The translations under genes and the position numbers were made by a program. The notes below the pieces were generated by a model that did not search any database, was not told the DNA's origin, and worked only from the letters and a program-made list of their open reading frames with translations. Shown one piece after another: positions 17,069 through 26,453 of a stretch of 64,000 bases of DNA. Origin of the DNA: Pseudomonas sp. G.S.17 (GTDB lineage Bacteria; Pseudomonadota; Gammaproteobacteria; Pseudomonadales; Pseudomonadaceae); the NCBI RefSeq assembly GCF_038096165.1, contig NZ_CP151076.1:4585501-4649500 (forward strand). The letters are read 5' to 3'. Within the stretch, counting starts at the first letter, position 1. Each line of letters begins with the position of its first letter.

Positions 17069-18246
17069 GAGGGTGTAGACAAAATAAAGTAAACTCCTTA
17101 CCTATTTCCAGCATAGTGTTAATGCCATGCCTCGAATTGGACGCCCACCCGTAATTACAGCGGAGCATCACCCACTGCTGACCAGGCTTGCTCATGAGCA
17201 ACCCTATTCCAGTCAGGCCGAATTGGCGCAAGCATTCCATGCCGAAACGGGCATCACCGCTCATCCCGACACGTTCGCCAAGGCGTTGAAACTGGCCGGG
17301 ATTATTCGTGTTAAGGAGCGGCCCAGGGGCAGCTTCCAGCCTCCCGAGCCTCGTAAGTCTTATGGCTACACCGAGGCACACCGACGTCAGTCGCCAGAGC
17401 AACGCTACCCCAGTTGTCTTACCGACGCAGAATGGGCGCTGGTCGCTGATTTGTTTGAAATCTCAGGAGGGCGTGGCGTGCCGCCCCGTCACTCCCGGCG
17501 CACACTGCTCGAGGCTTGCTGCTATGTCGTGCGCACGGGTTGCTCGTGGCGAATGCTGCCTCGCGAGTTCCCGCACTGGGACAATGTCTATAAAACCTTC
17601 AGACGATGGAGCGCGCAGGGCAAGTTTGAGCAAATGCATGATCGGCTTCGTGCCCAATGGCGAGAGCGGGAGGATCGTGATGAAAAGCCGTCAGCCGCTA
17701 TTCTGGACTCTCAATCGACCCGTAGCTCTCCTCAAGGCGGCGAAAGCGGCTACGACGCAGGCAAGAAGGTAAAAGGGCGCAAGCGCAGTCTGATCGTCGA
17801 TACCCTGGGCCTGCTTTTGGCGGTGAGCATCAGTGCAGCCAGCGTGCAGGATCGCGACGCGGCGGACGAGGCAGTGACGTCCTCAATGGGCAAATACCCG
17901 TCATTGAATACACTGTTCGTCGACAGCGCCTACGCCGGAAAGTGGGCCCAGCGTATACAGCACACTCATTCGCTTGAGGTTCAGGTCATCCGGGGGCCAA
18001 ACAATCGACGCACCGGGAAATGGCATTCAGAACAAGGTGACTTGTTCACGGCGGCGCCTGCTCCGACCGGTTTTGTGGTGATGCCCAAGCGGTGGGTGGT
18101 GGAGCGGACACATGCCTGGAACGAGAGAGCTAGGCGGCTGATTATGCACCACGACCGGTTGTTTGCTGTGAGCGAGGCCTGGGTGTGGCTAGCCGAGGCC
18201 AGGATGCTCGCACGCCGACTCACGACTTGATTTTGTCTACACCCTC
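17069..18246 (+). mobile_element. Second IS5-family insertion sequence (IS427/IS1031-like), complete
   Basis: The element is 1178 bases long with perfect 17-base inverted repeats GAGGGTGTAGACAAAAT at the two ends. TTA occurs on both sides (17066-17068 and 18247-18249), a 3-base duplication typical of the IS427 group. It directly abuts the first insertion sequence: the left TTA plus the first G of this element forms the TTAG duplication of its neighbour. It carries one intact transposase gene in the opposite orientation to its neighbour. Confidence 0.88.
17127..18230 (+). CDS. IS5-family transposase with N-terminal helix-turn-helix extension
   Basis: This 367-residue protein starts with about 80 residues that look like a winged helix-turn-helix (SSQAELAQAFHAETGITAHP, FAKALKLAGI), as in IS630-type proteins. 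An IS427-type catalytic part follows: CLTDAEWALVADLF, CYVVRTGCSWRMLPREFPHW, AAILDSQSTRS, GYDAGKKVKGRKRS, LFVDSAYAGKWAQ and KRWVVERTHAWNERARRL. The start ATG 17127 is 58 bases inside the left terminal repeat. In the usual IS427 group the frame begins nearer SCLTDAEW; the extension is in frame here with no stop and could be a genuine fusion. Confidence 0.9.
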   Translation: MPRIGRPPVITAEHHPLLTRLAHEQPYSSQAELAQAFHAETGITAHPDTFAKALKLAGIIRVKERPRGSFQPPEPRKSYGYTEAHRRQSPEQRYPSCLTDAEWALVADLFEISGGRGVPPRHSRRTLLEACCYVVRTGCSWRMLPREFPHWDNVYKTFRRWSAQGKFEQMHDRLRAQWREREDRDEKPSAAILDSQSTRSSPQGGESGYDAGKKVKGRKRSLIVDTLGLLLAVSISAASVQDRDAADEAVTSSMGKYPSLNTLFVDSAYAGKWAQRIQHTHSLEVQVIRGPNNRRTGKWHSEQGDLFTAAPAPTGFVVMPKRWVVERTHAWNERARRLIMHHDRLFAVSEAWVWLAEARMLARRLTT

Positions 18247-18625
18247 TTAGGGAATGAGGTGCATTCTGCTCGCGGACAGATTTATTGCAACTGGGTTGAC
18301 AACACTGTGTATTGGCCAAGTCAGATATGAAATAAACATCCATCCCCGTAAACAAAGGGGTAATCGTATAAGCCGTATAACAAGTTACAAAGCCGTACAA
18401 GCATCAATTATTTTTCTGAGCAAATCAGAAGAAAGATCCTACAAGACTTGATGACATCCATTACAAAGTCAGTCGGTCTTTTCGCAGAAAGATGCTGGTC
18501 AAACAAATAATTTTGCCGGGTATGCGGTCAGATCCGGGGATCAAGCACAGCCCGGACACATCCTGGGAGGATTCCGAGATTTCAGAATCCGACGACGCAG
18601 ACTACAGAGTGCCGCAACAGGACCG
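18247..18625. other. Gene-poor stretch between insertion sequences and lapA
   Basis: These 379 bases are A/T-richer than the surroundings. No supported gene is seen. A 45-codon plus-strand frame (18492-18629) has no visible ribosome site and overlaps the lapA stop. Chain-length (wzz) or polymerase remnants were looked for on the minus strand and not found. It may be the old promoter/leader of the O-antigen operon. Confidence 0.4.
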
Positions 18626-18862
18626 CTAGATAGCCGCCACTCTGCGTTTTTTGCGCAGACTCGCTGCCCAAGACAAAACCGGACCGATGAGCATACCGAC
18701 CAGAAGCGCGAGGACTATGGGCACCGCGAGTGAAAGTTGCGGAGCCGACCACCCTAAAAATGCCAGCGAAACAGGCTGCTGATTTTCCAGGATGAAAATA
18801 ATCGTGGTCGCGACTACGGCCAAAGCGACGATGCCTAGCAGAGCGCGTACAAGAATCTGCAT
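18626..18862 (-). CDS. LapA-domain (DUF1049) small inner-membrane protein
   Basis: The 78-residue protein has two membrane helices (residues about 5-25 and 43-65) and the family core FILENQQPVSLAFLGW between them, with a basic C-terminus SLRKKRRVAAI. LapA/LapB-type proteins modulate lipopolysaccharide assembly by controlling LpxC turnover in E. coli; the same role is likely but untested here. It lies 24 bases after ihfB on the same strand, as in other Pseudomonas. Confidence 0.85.
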   Translation of the reverse strand: MQILVRALLGIVALAVVATTIIFILENQQPVSLAFLGWSAPQLSLAVPIVLALLVGMLIGPVLSWAASLRKKRRVAAI

Positions 18863-18886
18863 GTATCTATTCTCCGTTCTGAAGGC

Positions 18887-19183
18887 CTAGAGCCCTTCTT
18901 CTTCGTCTTCATTGACGCGGTCGCGTAGTTCTTTGCCTGGCTTGAAGTGCGGAACAAATTTGCCATCCAGCGTTACCGACTGGCCGGTTTTTGGGTTACG
19001 GCCCACACGCGGCGCGCGATAGTGCAAAGAGAAGCTGCCAAAGCCACGTATCTCGATACGGTCGCCGGTGGCCAGGCATTGGGACATTTGTTCAAGCATG
19101 GTCTTGATGGCCAGCTCAACATCCTTGGATGAGAGCAGCCCTTGATGGGTGACAATTCGTTCGATCAACTCCGACTTCGTCAT
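18887..19183 (-). CDS. ihfB: Integration host factor beta subunit
   Basis: The 98-residue DNA-bending protein has [20 protein letters not shown], the beta-arm region [20 protein letters not shown] and RNPKTGQSV, and the C-terminus [13 protein letters not shown]. It pairs with IhfA to bend DNA at promoters and replication sites. It lies between rpsA and lapA, and ihfB (himD) is the classical left border of the Pseudomonas O-antigen locus. AAGGG precedes the ATG. Confidence 0.97.
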   Translation of the reverse strand: MTKSELIERIVTHQGLLSSKDVELAIKTMLEQMSQCLATGDRIEIRGFGSFSLHYRAPRVGRNPKTGQSVTLDGKFVPHFKPGKELRDRVNEDEEEGL

Positions 19184-19454
19184 ATTTTTCCCTTCTTTTT
19201 CAAGCAGCTAGATCAGCGCTCCGAAGGTTTTAGCATGACCGGATCGATTTGAACAGCCCAAGTATTGACTTATGTGAGGCTGTTACTGTTGGAAAAACGT
19301 CTGTGAGCGATGAATGAACGTGTGCAAGGCTAGAGACCAGGAAGCGCCCCTGAGGCTCTTCAAGGAGAAAACACCAAGGAACGCCAGGTGAACCGGCCTC
19401 TGGCGATCAGGCGGCCTGCCGAAGCGTCAGGAGCTCACACTCAAATCGCGCTCA

Positions 19455-19484
19455 TAAAAAAGGGCGACCGAAGTCGCCCTTTTT
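19455..19484 (-). terminator. Rho-independent terminator of rpsA
   Basis: AAGGGCGAC and GTCGCCCTT pair around a short CGAA/TTCG loop and are flanked by A and T runs, 16 bases after the rpsA stop. The rest of 19184-19454 holds no gene I can support and should contain the ihfB promoter. Confidence 0.9.
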
Positions 19485-19500
19485 AATGGTCAATCAGAAC

Positions 19501-21192
19501 TTAGTTCTGTTTTTCCATTTGTGCGCGAAGCAGGTCACCAATAGTGGTAGGACCGGTGCTTTCTGCAGTTTCTGGCTTGCTACGCAGGCTTTGGATCGCT
19601 TCTTTCTCGTCTTCAACGTCTTTCGACTTGATGGACAAGCTGATCACGCGGCTCTTGCGGTCAACGCTGATGATCTTGGCTTCGATCTCTTCGCCTTCTT
19701 TCAGAACGTTACGCGCGTCTTCAACGCGGTCACGGCTGATTTCGGAGGCTTTGAGGGTAGCTTCGATGTCGTCGGCCAGAGTGATGATGGCGCCTTTGGC
19801 GTCAACTTCTTTAACGATACCGCGGACGATTGCGCCTTTGTCATTGACAGTGACGTACTCGGAGAACGGATCGCTTTCCAGCTGTTTGATACCCAGCGAG
19901 ATACGCTCGCGCTCTGGATCTACAGACAGGATAACGGTGTCGAGCTCGTCGCCCTTCTTGAAACGACGTACGGCTTCTTCGCCCACTTCGTTCCAGGAGA
20001 TGTCGGACAGGTGAACCAGGCCGTCGATGCCGCCGTCCAGACCAATGAAGATACCGAAATCGGTGATCGACTTGATGGTGCCGGAGATTTTATCGCCCTT
20101 GTTGAACTGGCCAGAGAAATCTTCCCATGGGTTAGATTTGCACTGCTTGATGCCGAGGGAGATACGACGACGCTCTTCGTCGATGTCCAGAACCATAACT
20201 TCCACTTCGTCGCCGACTTGAACGACTTTCGAAGGGTGGATGTTTTTGTTGGTCCAGTCCATTTCGGAAACGTGTACCAGGCCTTCCACGCCTTCTTCCA
20301 GCTCTGCGAAGCAGCCGTAGTCGGTCAGGTTGGTGACACGGGCAGTTACGCGAGTGCCTTCCGGGTAACGAGCTTTGATAGCAACCCATGGGTCTTCGCC
20401 CAGTTGCTTCAGGCCCAGGGAAACACGATTGCGTTCGCGATCGTACTTCAGGACTTTTACATCGATCTCATCGCCAACATTGACGATTTCCGATGGATGC
20501 TTGATGCGCTTCCAGGCCATGTCGGTGATGTGCAGCAGGCCATCGACGCCACCCAGATCGACGAATGCGCCGTAATCCGTGAGGTTCTTGACGATACCTT
20601 TGACTTGTTGGCCTTCCTGCAAGGACTCGAGCAGAGCTTCGCGCTCGGCACTGTTCTCGGCTTCGAGGACGCTGCGACGGGAAACGACAACGTTGTTGCG
20701 CTTCTGGTCGAGCTTGATGACCTTGAACTCGAGCTCTTTGCCTTCCAGGTGAGTCGTGTCACGCACAGGGCGGACGTCAACCAAAGAACCTGGCAGGAAC
20801 GCACGGATGCCGTTAACGTCGACAGTGAAGCCGCCTTTAACCTTACCGTTGATAACGCCCTTGACCACTTCTTCAGCTGCGAAAGCCGCTTCCAGAACGA
20901 TCCAGCACTCGGCACGCTTGGCTTTTTCGCGGGACAGCTTGGTTTCGCCAAAGCCGTCTTCGACCGCGTCAAGAGCAACGTGAACTTCGTCGCCGATCTT
21001 GATGGTCAGCTCGCCAGCGTCGTTGTGGAACTGCTCCAGCGGGATGAGGCCTTCAGATTTGAGACCGGCGTGAACCGTCACCCATCCAGCCTGGTAATCG
21101 ATATCAACGATGATCGCGGTGATGATCGAACCGGCCTGAAGGTTGAGGGTCTTTAGGCTTTCTTCAAAAAGTTCTGCAAAGCTTTCGCTCAT
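19501..21192 (-). CDS. rpsA: 30S ribosomal protein S1
   Basis: The 563-residue protein consists of six S1 (OB-fold) repeats. Recurrent motifs are visible: [16 protein letters not shown] in repeat 2, [19 protein letters not shown] in repeat 3, [20 protein letters not shown] in repeat 4, [20 protein letters not shown] in repeat 5 and [18 protein letters not shown] in repeat 6. S1 binds mRNA leaders on the small ribosomal subunit. It is the last gene of the serC-cmk supraoperon and has its own strong terminator. The length matches other Pseudomonas. Confidence 0.98.
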   Translation of the reverse strand: MSESFAELFEESLKTLNLQAGSIITAIIVDIDYQAGWVTVHAGLKSEGLIPLEQFHNDAGELTIKIGDEVHVALDAVEDGFGETKLSREKAKRAECWIVLEAAFAAEEVVKGVINGKVKGGFTVDVNGIRAFLPGSLVDVRPVRDTTHLEGKELEFKVIKLDQKRNNVVVSRRSVLEAENSAEREALLESLQEGQQVKGIVKNLTDYGAFVDLGGVDGLLHITDMAWKRIKHPSEIVNVGDEIDVKVLKYDRERNRVSLGLKQLGEDPWVAIKARYPEGTRVTARVTNLTDYGCFAELEEGVEGLVHVSEMDWTNKNIHPSKVVQVGDEVEVMVLDIDEERRRISLGIKQCKSNPWEDFSGQFNKGDKISGTIKSITDFGIFIGLDGGIDGLVHLSDISWNEVGEEAVRRFKKGDELDTVILSVDPERERISLGIKQLESDPFSEYVTVNDKGAIVRGIVKEVDAKGAIITLADDIEATLKASEISRDRVEDARNVLKEGEEIEAKIISVDRKSRVISLSIKSKDVEDEKEAIQSLRSKPETAESTGPTTIGDLLRAQMEKQN

Positions 21193-21312
21193 TTTAATTC
21201 CTGTTGATCAAGGGCGAAGAATACGCCCATCTGCCACATTCCAGACAACGTGGGTTTCGTTCAAGTAAAAGAAAGCCTGCGGGACTCGACTGGTCTCCCA
21301 CACGCTTCTTTG

Positions 21313-22002
21313 TCATCCGGCGATATCGCGAAGCGCGATTTCACTCATGATGCGTTCCAACACCTGCTCGATGGATAATTCCGTGGAATCCAGCTGTATG
21401 GCGTCATGCGCCGGCTTGAGCGGCGCTACCGCTCGCTGGGTGTCACGCTCGTCGCGTGCACATATCTCATCTAGCAGACTCGACAGACTAACATCATCGC
21501 CTTTGGCCTTCAACTGCAAGTAACGGCGTCGAGCACGTTCCTCGGCGCTGGCGGTCAGAAAAATCTTCAGAGGGGCGTCCGGAAACACCACCGTACCCAT
21601 GTCGCGACCGTCTGCGACAAGGCCCGGTTCTTCCTGAAAGGCCCGTTGACGCTGCAGCAAGGCATCGCGCACCGCCGGCAAAGAAGCGACCTGCGAAGCG
21701 CCGCTGCCAATCTGCTCGTTACGAATCGACTGAGTCACGTCCTCGCCTTCGAGGATGATGCGCTGCCCCTGACCACCAGGCCCGGCTTCGAATTGCACAT
21801 CGAGGTGCGCGGCCAACAGCTTCAGGGCTTCTTCGTTGGTCAGGTCGACGCCATGGTTGCGGGCGGCAAACGCCAGCAAACGATACAGCGCGCCGGAATC
21901 CAACAGGCACCATCCCAGCCGCTTGGCCAATAAACCGGCAACTGTGCCTTTACCTGAACCGCTTGGTCCGTCGATGGTGATAACCGGTGCTTTAATCTTC
22001 AC
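21313..22002 (-). CDS. cmk: Cytidylate kinase
   Basis: The 229-residue NMP kinase phosphorylates CMP and dCMP. It has the P-loop [18 protein letters not shown] at the N-terminus, [32 protein letters not shown] and the lid region [17 protein letters not shown]. The start is GTG 22002, which overlaps the TGA of tyrA-aroA by four bases (GTGA) and is preceded by AGAGGGACA; the longer open frame to 22086 lies in the aroA gene. Translational coupling to AroA is likely. Confidence 0.96.
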   Translation of the reverse strand: MKIKAPVITIDGPSGSGKGTVAGLLAKRLGWCLLDSGALYRLLAFAARNHGVDLTNEEALKLLAAHLDVQFEAGPGGQGQRIILEGEDVTQSIRNEQIGSGASQVASLPAVRDALLQRQRAFQEEPGLVADGRDMGTVVFPDAPLKIFLTASAEERARRRYLQLKAKGDDVSLSSLLDEICARDERDTQRAVAPLKPAHDAIQLDSTELSIEQVLERIMSEIALRDIAG

Positions 22003-24224
22003 AGCTGTCCCTCTTGCACTACACGCATGCCGACTTGAGCGCAAAGCGCGAGAAAATTTGGGAACGACGTAGCGACGTTCGCGCAATCATGAATATGAAT
22101 CGGGGCCGAAGCCCGCAGTGACGCAACACTGAAGGCCATGGCGATACGATGATCGCCATGGGCATTCACTACGCCGCCACCCATTTGGCTCGAGTCAATG
22201 ATAATCCCGTCCGGCACAGGTTGAACGCTGACGCCAAGCGCCAGCAGACCATCGGCCATGACCTGGATACGATCCGACTCTTTAACCCGCAACTCCTGTG
22301 CGCCGCGCAAGATAGTACGCCCTTCTGCGCAGGCCGCCGCAACGAATAACACCGGAAACTCGTCGATTGCCAGCGGCACCAGCGCCTGAGGTATTTCAAT
22401 ACCTTTAAGCTTCGCCGAGCGCACGCGCAGGTCCGCCACCGGCTCACCGCCCACTTCACGCTGGTTTTCCAGGGTGATGTCCGCCCCCATCAGACGCAGG
22501 ATCTGGATCACGCCGGTGCGGGTCGGATTAATACCAACGTGTTCCAGCAGCAGATCGGCACCCTCGCAAATCGAGGCCGCGACCATAAAAAACGCTGCCG
22601 AGGAGATATCTGCCGGCACTTCGATCCTGGTAGCCGTCAAGCCTCCACCTGATTCAACAGAAACCATTGAACCGTCGACGCTCACCGCATAGCCAAAACC
22701 ACGCAGCATCCGCTCGGTGTGGTCGCGAGTCGGCGCGGGCTCGATCACGCTGGTCTTGCCCTCGGCATACAGACCCGCCAGCAGCAAGCAGGACTTGACC
22801 TGAGCGCTGGCCATCGGCATGTCGTAGGTCAGACCTTTGAGCGACTGCCCGCCACGAATCGTGAGCGGCGGACGACCTTCAGCAGCAGTCTCTATGACAG
22901 CACCCATCTGCCGTAAAGGATCGGCAACCCGACTCATGGGACGCCGGGACAACGAGGCGTCTCCGGTCAGCGAACTGTCGAAATCCTGTGCAGCGAGCAA
23001 ACCGGCGAGCAAACGCATCGATGTCCCGGAATTGCCCAGATACAGCGGACCCGGCGCGGCCTTGAGCCCGTGCAGCCCCACCCCATGAATAACCACGCGA
23101 CCGTGATGTGGGCCTTCGATTACCACGCCCATGTCACGAAACGCCTGCAACGTCGCCAGCGCATCTTCGCCTTCGAGGAAACCTTCGACCTCCGTGACGC
23201 CATCAGCCAGGGAGCCCAGCATGATCGAGCGATGGGAAATCGACTTGTCCCCCGGCACCCGAATACGGCCGCGAACGCTACCGCCCGGGCTGGCGACAAA
23301 CACCAGGTCCCTGGCGGGCTGTTCGTCGACATAGGCCCGGCGCGCGAGGATCTTGCCGAAATGTTCGCGAGCCACTCGAGCACGGGTGAATACGCCCAGC
23401 AATTGATGCCCGTCACCCGCATCGACCGCGTCGCGCAAGGCATCGAGGTCGCTGCGGAACGTATCCAGCGTCCTTAAAACCGCCTCGCGATTGGCGAGGA
23501 AGATGTCATGCCACATCACCGGGTCGCTGCCGGCAATACGCGTGAAATCGCGAAAACCACCGGCGGCGTAACGGAAGATATCCAGGTTTTCATTGCGCTT
23601 GGCCAACGAATCCACCAGGCCGAAAGCCAGCAAATGCGGCAGATGACTAGTTGCGGCCAGCACTTCATCGTGACGTTCGACCTGCATGTGCTCGACATCG
23701 GCGCCCAGCTCGGACCACAACCGATCAACCAGCGCGAGGGCTTGTGGATCAGTTTCGGCCAGCGGCGTCAGAATCACTTTGTGGCGCTTGAATAACTGGG
23801 CATTGGACGCTTCCACACCGCTCTGCTCCGAACCCGCAATCGGATGCCCCGGCACGAAGCGCGAAGGCATGCCGCCAAAGGCCTTGGTTGCAGCCCGCAC
23901 GACGTTACCCTTGGCGCTGCCCACATCGGTCAGCACGGCATCGCCAAGATCGAAAGTGGCCAGCAATGCGAGCATTTTTTCCATGGCCAGAATCGGCACC
24001 GCAAGCTGGATGACATCGGCACCGCGACAGGCGACTGCCAGATCTTCTTCACAGCGATCAACAACACCCAGCTCCACCGCCAGCTTGCGCGATTGAGGGT
24101 CGAGATCGACACCGACCACTTCGCCGCACAACCCGCTTTCGCGCAAACCCTTGGCGAAGGAGCCGCCGATCAAACCCAGACCCACGACTACCAGGCGGCC
24201 GATCATAGGCCGGGCAGATTGCAT
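21999..24224 (-). CDS. tyrA-aroA: Fused cyclohexadienyl/prephenate dehydrogenase and EPSP synthase
   Basis: This is a bifunctional protein of about 741 residues. The N-terminal 290 residues are TyrA, with [26 protein letters not shown] and [14 protein letters not shown]. The C-terminal 440 are Aro[52 protein letters not shown] and LRVKESDRI. It converts (pre)phenate/arogenate for tyrosine and makes EPSP from shikimate-3-phosphate. The motifs GDKS, RDHTE, SAQVK and NPTR are those listed for class II, glyphosate-tolerant EPSP synthases. The start is ambiguous between ATG 24224 and ATG 24206; neither has a strong ribosome site. The fusion is typical of Pseudomonas. Confidence 0.95.
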   Translation of the reverse strand: MQSARPMIGRLVVVGLGLIGGSFAKGLRESGLCGEVVGVDLDPQSRKLAVELGVVDRCEEDLAVACRGADVIQLAVPILAMEKMLALLATFDLGDAVLTDVGSAKGNVVRAATKAFGGMPSRFVPGHPIAGSEQSGVEASNAQLFKRHKVILTPLAETDPQALALVDRLWSELGADVEHMQVERHDEVLAATSHLPHLLAFGLVDSLAKRNENLDIFRYAAGGFRDFTRIAGSDPVMWHDIFLANREAVLRTLDTFRSDLDALRDAVDAGDGHQLLGVFTRARVAREHFGKILARRAYVDEQPARDLVFVASPGGSVRGRIRVPGDKSISHRSIMLGSLADGVTEVEGFLEGEDALATLQAFRDMGVVIEGPHHGRVVIHGVGLHGLKAAPGPLYLGNSGTSMRLLAGLLAAQDFDSSLTGDASLSRRPMSRVADPLRQMGAVIETAAEGRPPLTIRGGQSLKGLTYDMPMASAQVKSCLLLAGLYAEGKTSVIEPAPTRDHTERMLRGFGYAVSVDGSMVSVESGGGLTATRIEVPADISSAAFFMVAASICEGADLLLEHVGINPTRTGVIQILRLMGADITLENQREVGGEPVADLRVRSAKLKGIEIPQALVPLAIDEFPVLFVAAACAEGRTILRGAQELRVKESDRIQVMADGLLALGVSVQPVPDGIIIDSSQMGGGVVNAHGDHRIAMAFSVASLRASAPIHIHDCANVATSFPNFLALCAQVGMRVVQEGQL

Positions 24225-24234
24225 TGAGATGACA

Positions 24235-25347
24235 TCAATCACGCGCCAGAACCTTGGCCAGCGCTTCAAGGAAACGGGTATTTTCCTGCGGCAGACCGAT
24301 GCTGACGCGCAAGTGATTGGGCATGCCATAACCGCCAACCGGACGCACGATCACGCCCTCGCGGAGCAAGCCTTGATAAACAGACGCGCTTTCACGACCC
24401 AGATCCACGGCGATGAAATTGCCTTTCGATGGAATCCAGTCCAGCCCCAGCAAACGCAGACCGCCTTCCAGCTGCTCCATGCCCACTTCATTCAACTGGC
24501 GACTTTTGGTGACGTAATCCACGTCATCCAGCGCGGCGCACGCAGCCGCCAGCGCGAAGCTGTTGACATTAAACGGCTGGCGCACTCGATTGAGTACGTC
24601 GGCAACGGCTGGCGAGGACAGGCCATAACCGACCCGCAACGACGCCAGGCCGTAGGCCTTGGAGAAGGTGCGCGAGACCAGCAGGTTCGGAAAATCGGCG
24701 AGGTAATTCAGGCCATCAGGCAGTTCGGCGCCCTGGGCGTATTCGATGTAGGCCTCGTCCAACACCACCAGCACATGCCTGGGCACCGCGGCGAGAAACG
24801 TGTTCAAGGCATCCGGGCCAAACCAGGTACCGGTCGGGTTGTTCGGATTGGCGATGAAAACCACACGCGTGTTGCTGTCGATGGCCGCCAGCATTGCAGG
24901 CAGATCATGGCCCCAGTCTTTAGCCGGCGCGACATGCGCGTCTGCGCCAACGGCCTGGGTCACAATCGGATAGATGGCGAAGGCAAATTCGCTGAACACC
25001 GCATTGAGCCCCGGCGCCAGATAAGCCCGGGCGACCAGTTCAAGAATGTCGTTGGAGCCATTGCCCAGCGTGACTTGACTCGCTTGCACCCCGCAGCGCT
25101 CGGCAAGACGCTTTTTCAGTTCAAAGCCATTGCCATCGGGATAGCGGGTCAACTCGGCCAGCTCGTCACGAATGGCGGCCAATGCTTTGGGACTGGCACC
25201 CAGCGGGTTTTCGTTACTCGCCAGCTTGATGATGTGCGCCGGGGCGATGCCCAGCTCACGCGCCAGTTCGTCCACGGGCTTGCCCGGAACGTAAGGCGAA
25301 AGTTTTTGCACGCCTGGCTGGGCCAGGGCGAGGAAGTCGTCAGTCAT
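24235..25347 (-). CDS. hisC: Histidinol-phosphate/aromatic aminotransferase
   Basis: This 370-residue fold-type I PLP aminotransferase has ASNENPLGASPKAL, GNGSNDILELV, FIANPNNPTGTWF, VLDEAYIEYA and the lysine in SRTFSKAYGLASLRVGYGL. HisC paralogues of this locus (called HisHb in studies of the Pseudomonas supraoperon) transaminate aromatic keto acids or prephenate and can also act on histidinol phosphate. Position between pheA and tyrA-aroA favours the aromatic role. The start MTDDFLALAQP at 25347 has AAGGGG upstream; the longer frame overlaps pheA. A separate hisC in a his operon is expected elsewhere. Confidence 0.93.
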   Translation of the reverse strand: MTDDFLALAQPGVQKLSPYVPGKPVDELARELGIAPAHIIKLASNENPLGASPKALAAIRDELAELTRYPDGNGFELKKRLAERCGVQASQVTLGNGSNDILELVARAYLAPGLNAVFSEFAFAIYPIVTQAVGADAHVAPAKDWGHDLPAMLAAIDSNTRVVFIANPNNPTGTWFGPDALNTFLAAVPRHVLVVLDEAYIEYAQGAELPDGLNYLADFPNLLVSRTFSKAYGLASLRVGYGLSSPAVADVLNRVRQPFNVNSFALAAACAALDDVDYVTKSRQLNEVGMEQLEGGLRLLGLDWIPSKGNFIAVDLGRESASVYQGLLREGVIVRPVGGYGMPNHLRVSIGLPQENTRFLEALAKVLARD

Positions 25348-25358
25348 GTCTGGCCCCT

Positions 25359-26453
25359 TTAGAGAACTGCTTTCGGGTAGGAACCCAGCACCTTGAGCGC
25401 CACGGCTTCCTGACTGATCTGCTCCAGCACGGCCTTGACCAACGGATCGCGATGGTGGCCGACGAAATCGATAAAGAATACGTAGGTCCACTTACCGCTG
25501 CGCGAAGGGCGCGTCTCGATGCGGGTCAGGTCGATTCCGTTCTGATGGAACGGCACCAGCAGCTCATGCAGCGCGCCGGGCTTGTTGCTCATCGACACAA
25601 TGATCGAGGTCTTGTCGTCGCCGGTCGGCGGCACTTCCTGGTTGCCGATGATCAGGAACCGGGTGGAGTTGTCCGGACGGTCTTCGATCTTTTCTGCCAG
25701 CCGGGTCAAGCCATACAGACCAGCAGCCATATCGCCGGCAATGGCCGCCGAATTCCACTCGCCCTTGACCCGCTTGGCGGCTTCGGCGTTGCTGGCGACA
25801 GCGACGCGCTCGACATTCGGGTAGTGCGCGTCCAGCCACTTGCGGCACTGGGCCAGGGACTGGGCGTGGGAATAGATGCGGCTGATGCTTTCAGTCTTGG
25901 TGCTTTCGCCGACCAGCAGATGGTGGTGAATACGCAACTCCACTTCGCCACAGATGACCATGTCGTGTTCGAGAAAGCTGTCCAGCGTATGGTTGACCGC
26001 GCCTTCGGTGGAGTTTTCCACCGGAACCACGCCAAAATTCACCGCACCCGCGACGACTTCACGGAACACTTCGTCGATGGCCGCCATTGGCAGGCTGATC
26101 ACCGCGTTGCCGAAGTGTTTGATCGCAGCGGCCTGGGTAAACGTGCCTTCAGGGCCCAGATAAGCCACTTTCAGCGGTTGTTCCAGGGCCAGACACGACG
26201 ACATGATTTCGCGAAACAGCCGCGCCATCTCTTCGTTGCTCAACGGACCGCGATTGCGATCCATGACACGCTTGAGCACCTGGGCTTCACGCTCCGGGCG
26301 ATAGAATACCGGCACTTCGCCTTCGGCCAGAGTCGACATCTTGACCCGTGCGACTTCCTGCGCGCAGCGCGCGCGCTCACTGATCAACTCCAGGACTTTT
26401 TCATCCAGGCTGTCGATGCGAACGCGCAGCGCCTTAAGTTCTTGTTCGGACAT
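25359..26453 (-). CDS. pheA: P-protein: chorismate mutase / prephenate dehydratase
   Basis: The 364-residue protein has three parts. The AroQ chorismate mutase helix bundle covers residues about 1-90 (LRVRIDSLDEKVLELISERA). The dehydratase follows with VAYLGPEGTFTQAA, FGVVPVENSTEGAVNHTLD and the catalytic threonine region DNSTRFLIIGN. The C-terminal ACT domain has SMSNKPGALHELLVPF and ESRP-like TRIETRPSRSGKWTYVFF, which binds phenylalanine for feedback control. It makes phenylpyruvate from chorismate. Its ATG overlaps the serC stop by one base (TAATG), so the genes are coupled. Confidence 0.97.
   Translation of the reverse strand: MSEQELKALRVRIDSLDEKVLELISERARCAQEVARVKMSTLAEGEVPVFYRPEREAQVLKRVMDRNRGPLSNEEMARLFREIMSSCLALEQPLKVAYLGPEGTFTQAAAIKHFGNAVISLPMAAIDEVFREVVAGAVNFGVVPVENSTEGAVNHTLDSFLEHDMVICGEVELRIHHHLLVGESTKTESISRIYSHAQSLAQCRKWLDAHYPNVERVAVASNAEAAKRVKGEWNSAAIAGDMAAGLYGLTRLAEKIEDRPDNSTRFLIIGNQEVPPTGDDKTSIIVSMSNKPGALHELLVPFHQNGIDLTRIETRPSRSGKWTYVFFIDFVGHHRDPLVKAVLEQISQEAVALKVLGSYPKAVL

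Noticed and set aside
16018..18230. A composite transposon carrying cargo between two insertion sequences
   Set aside because: The two elements are from different subgroups, abut directly and have separate short target duplications with nothing between them.
18492..18629. 45-codon plus-strand frame next to lapA
   Set aside because: There is no ribosome site or recognisable motif, and it overlaps the lapA stop; the evidence is too weak for a gene.
19486..21156. 556-codon plus-strand frame
   Set aside because: It is a shadow of rpsA on the opposite strand, caused by the codon bias of a GC-rich gene.
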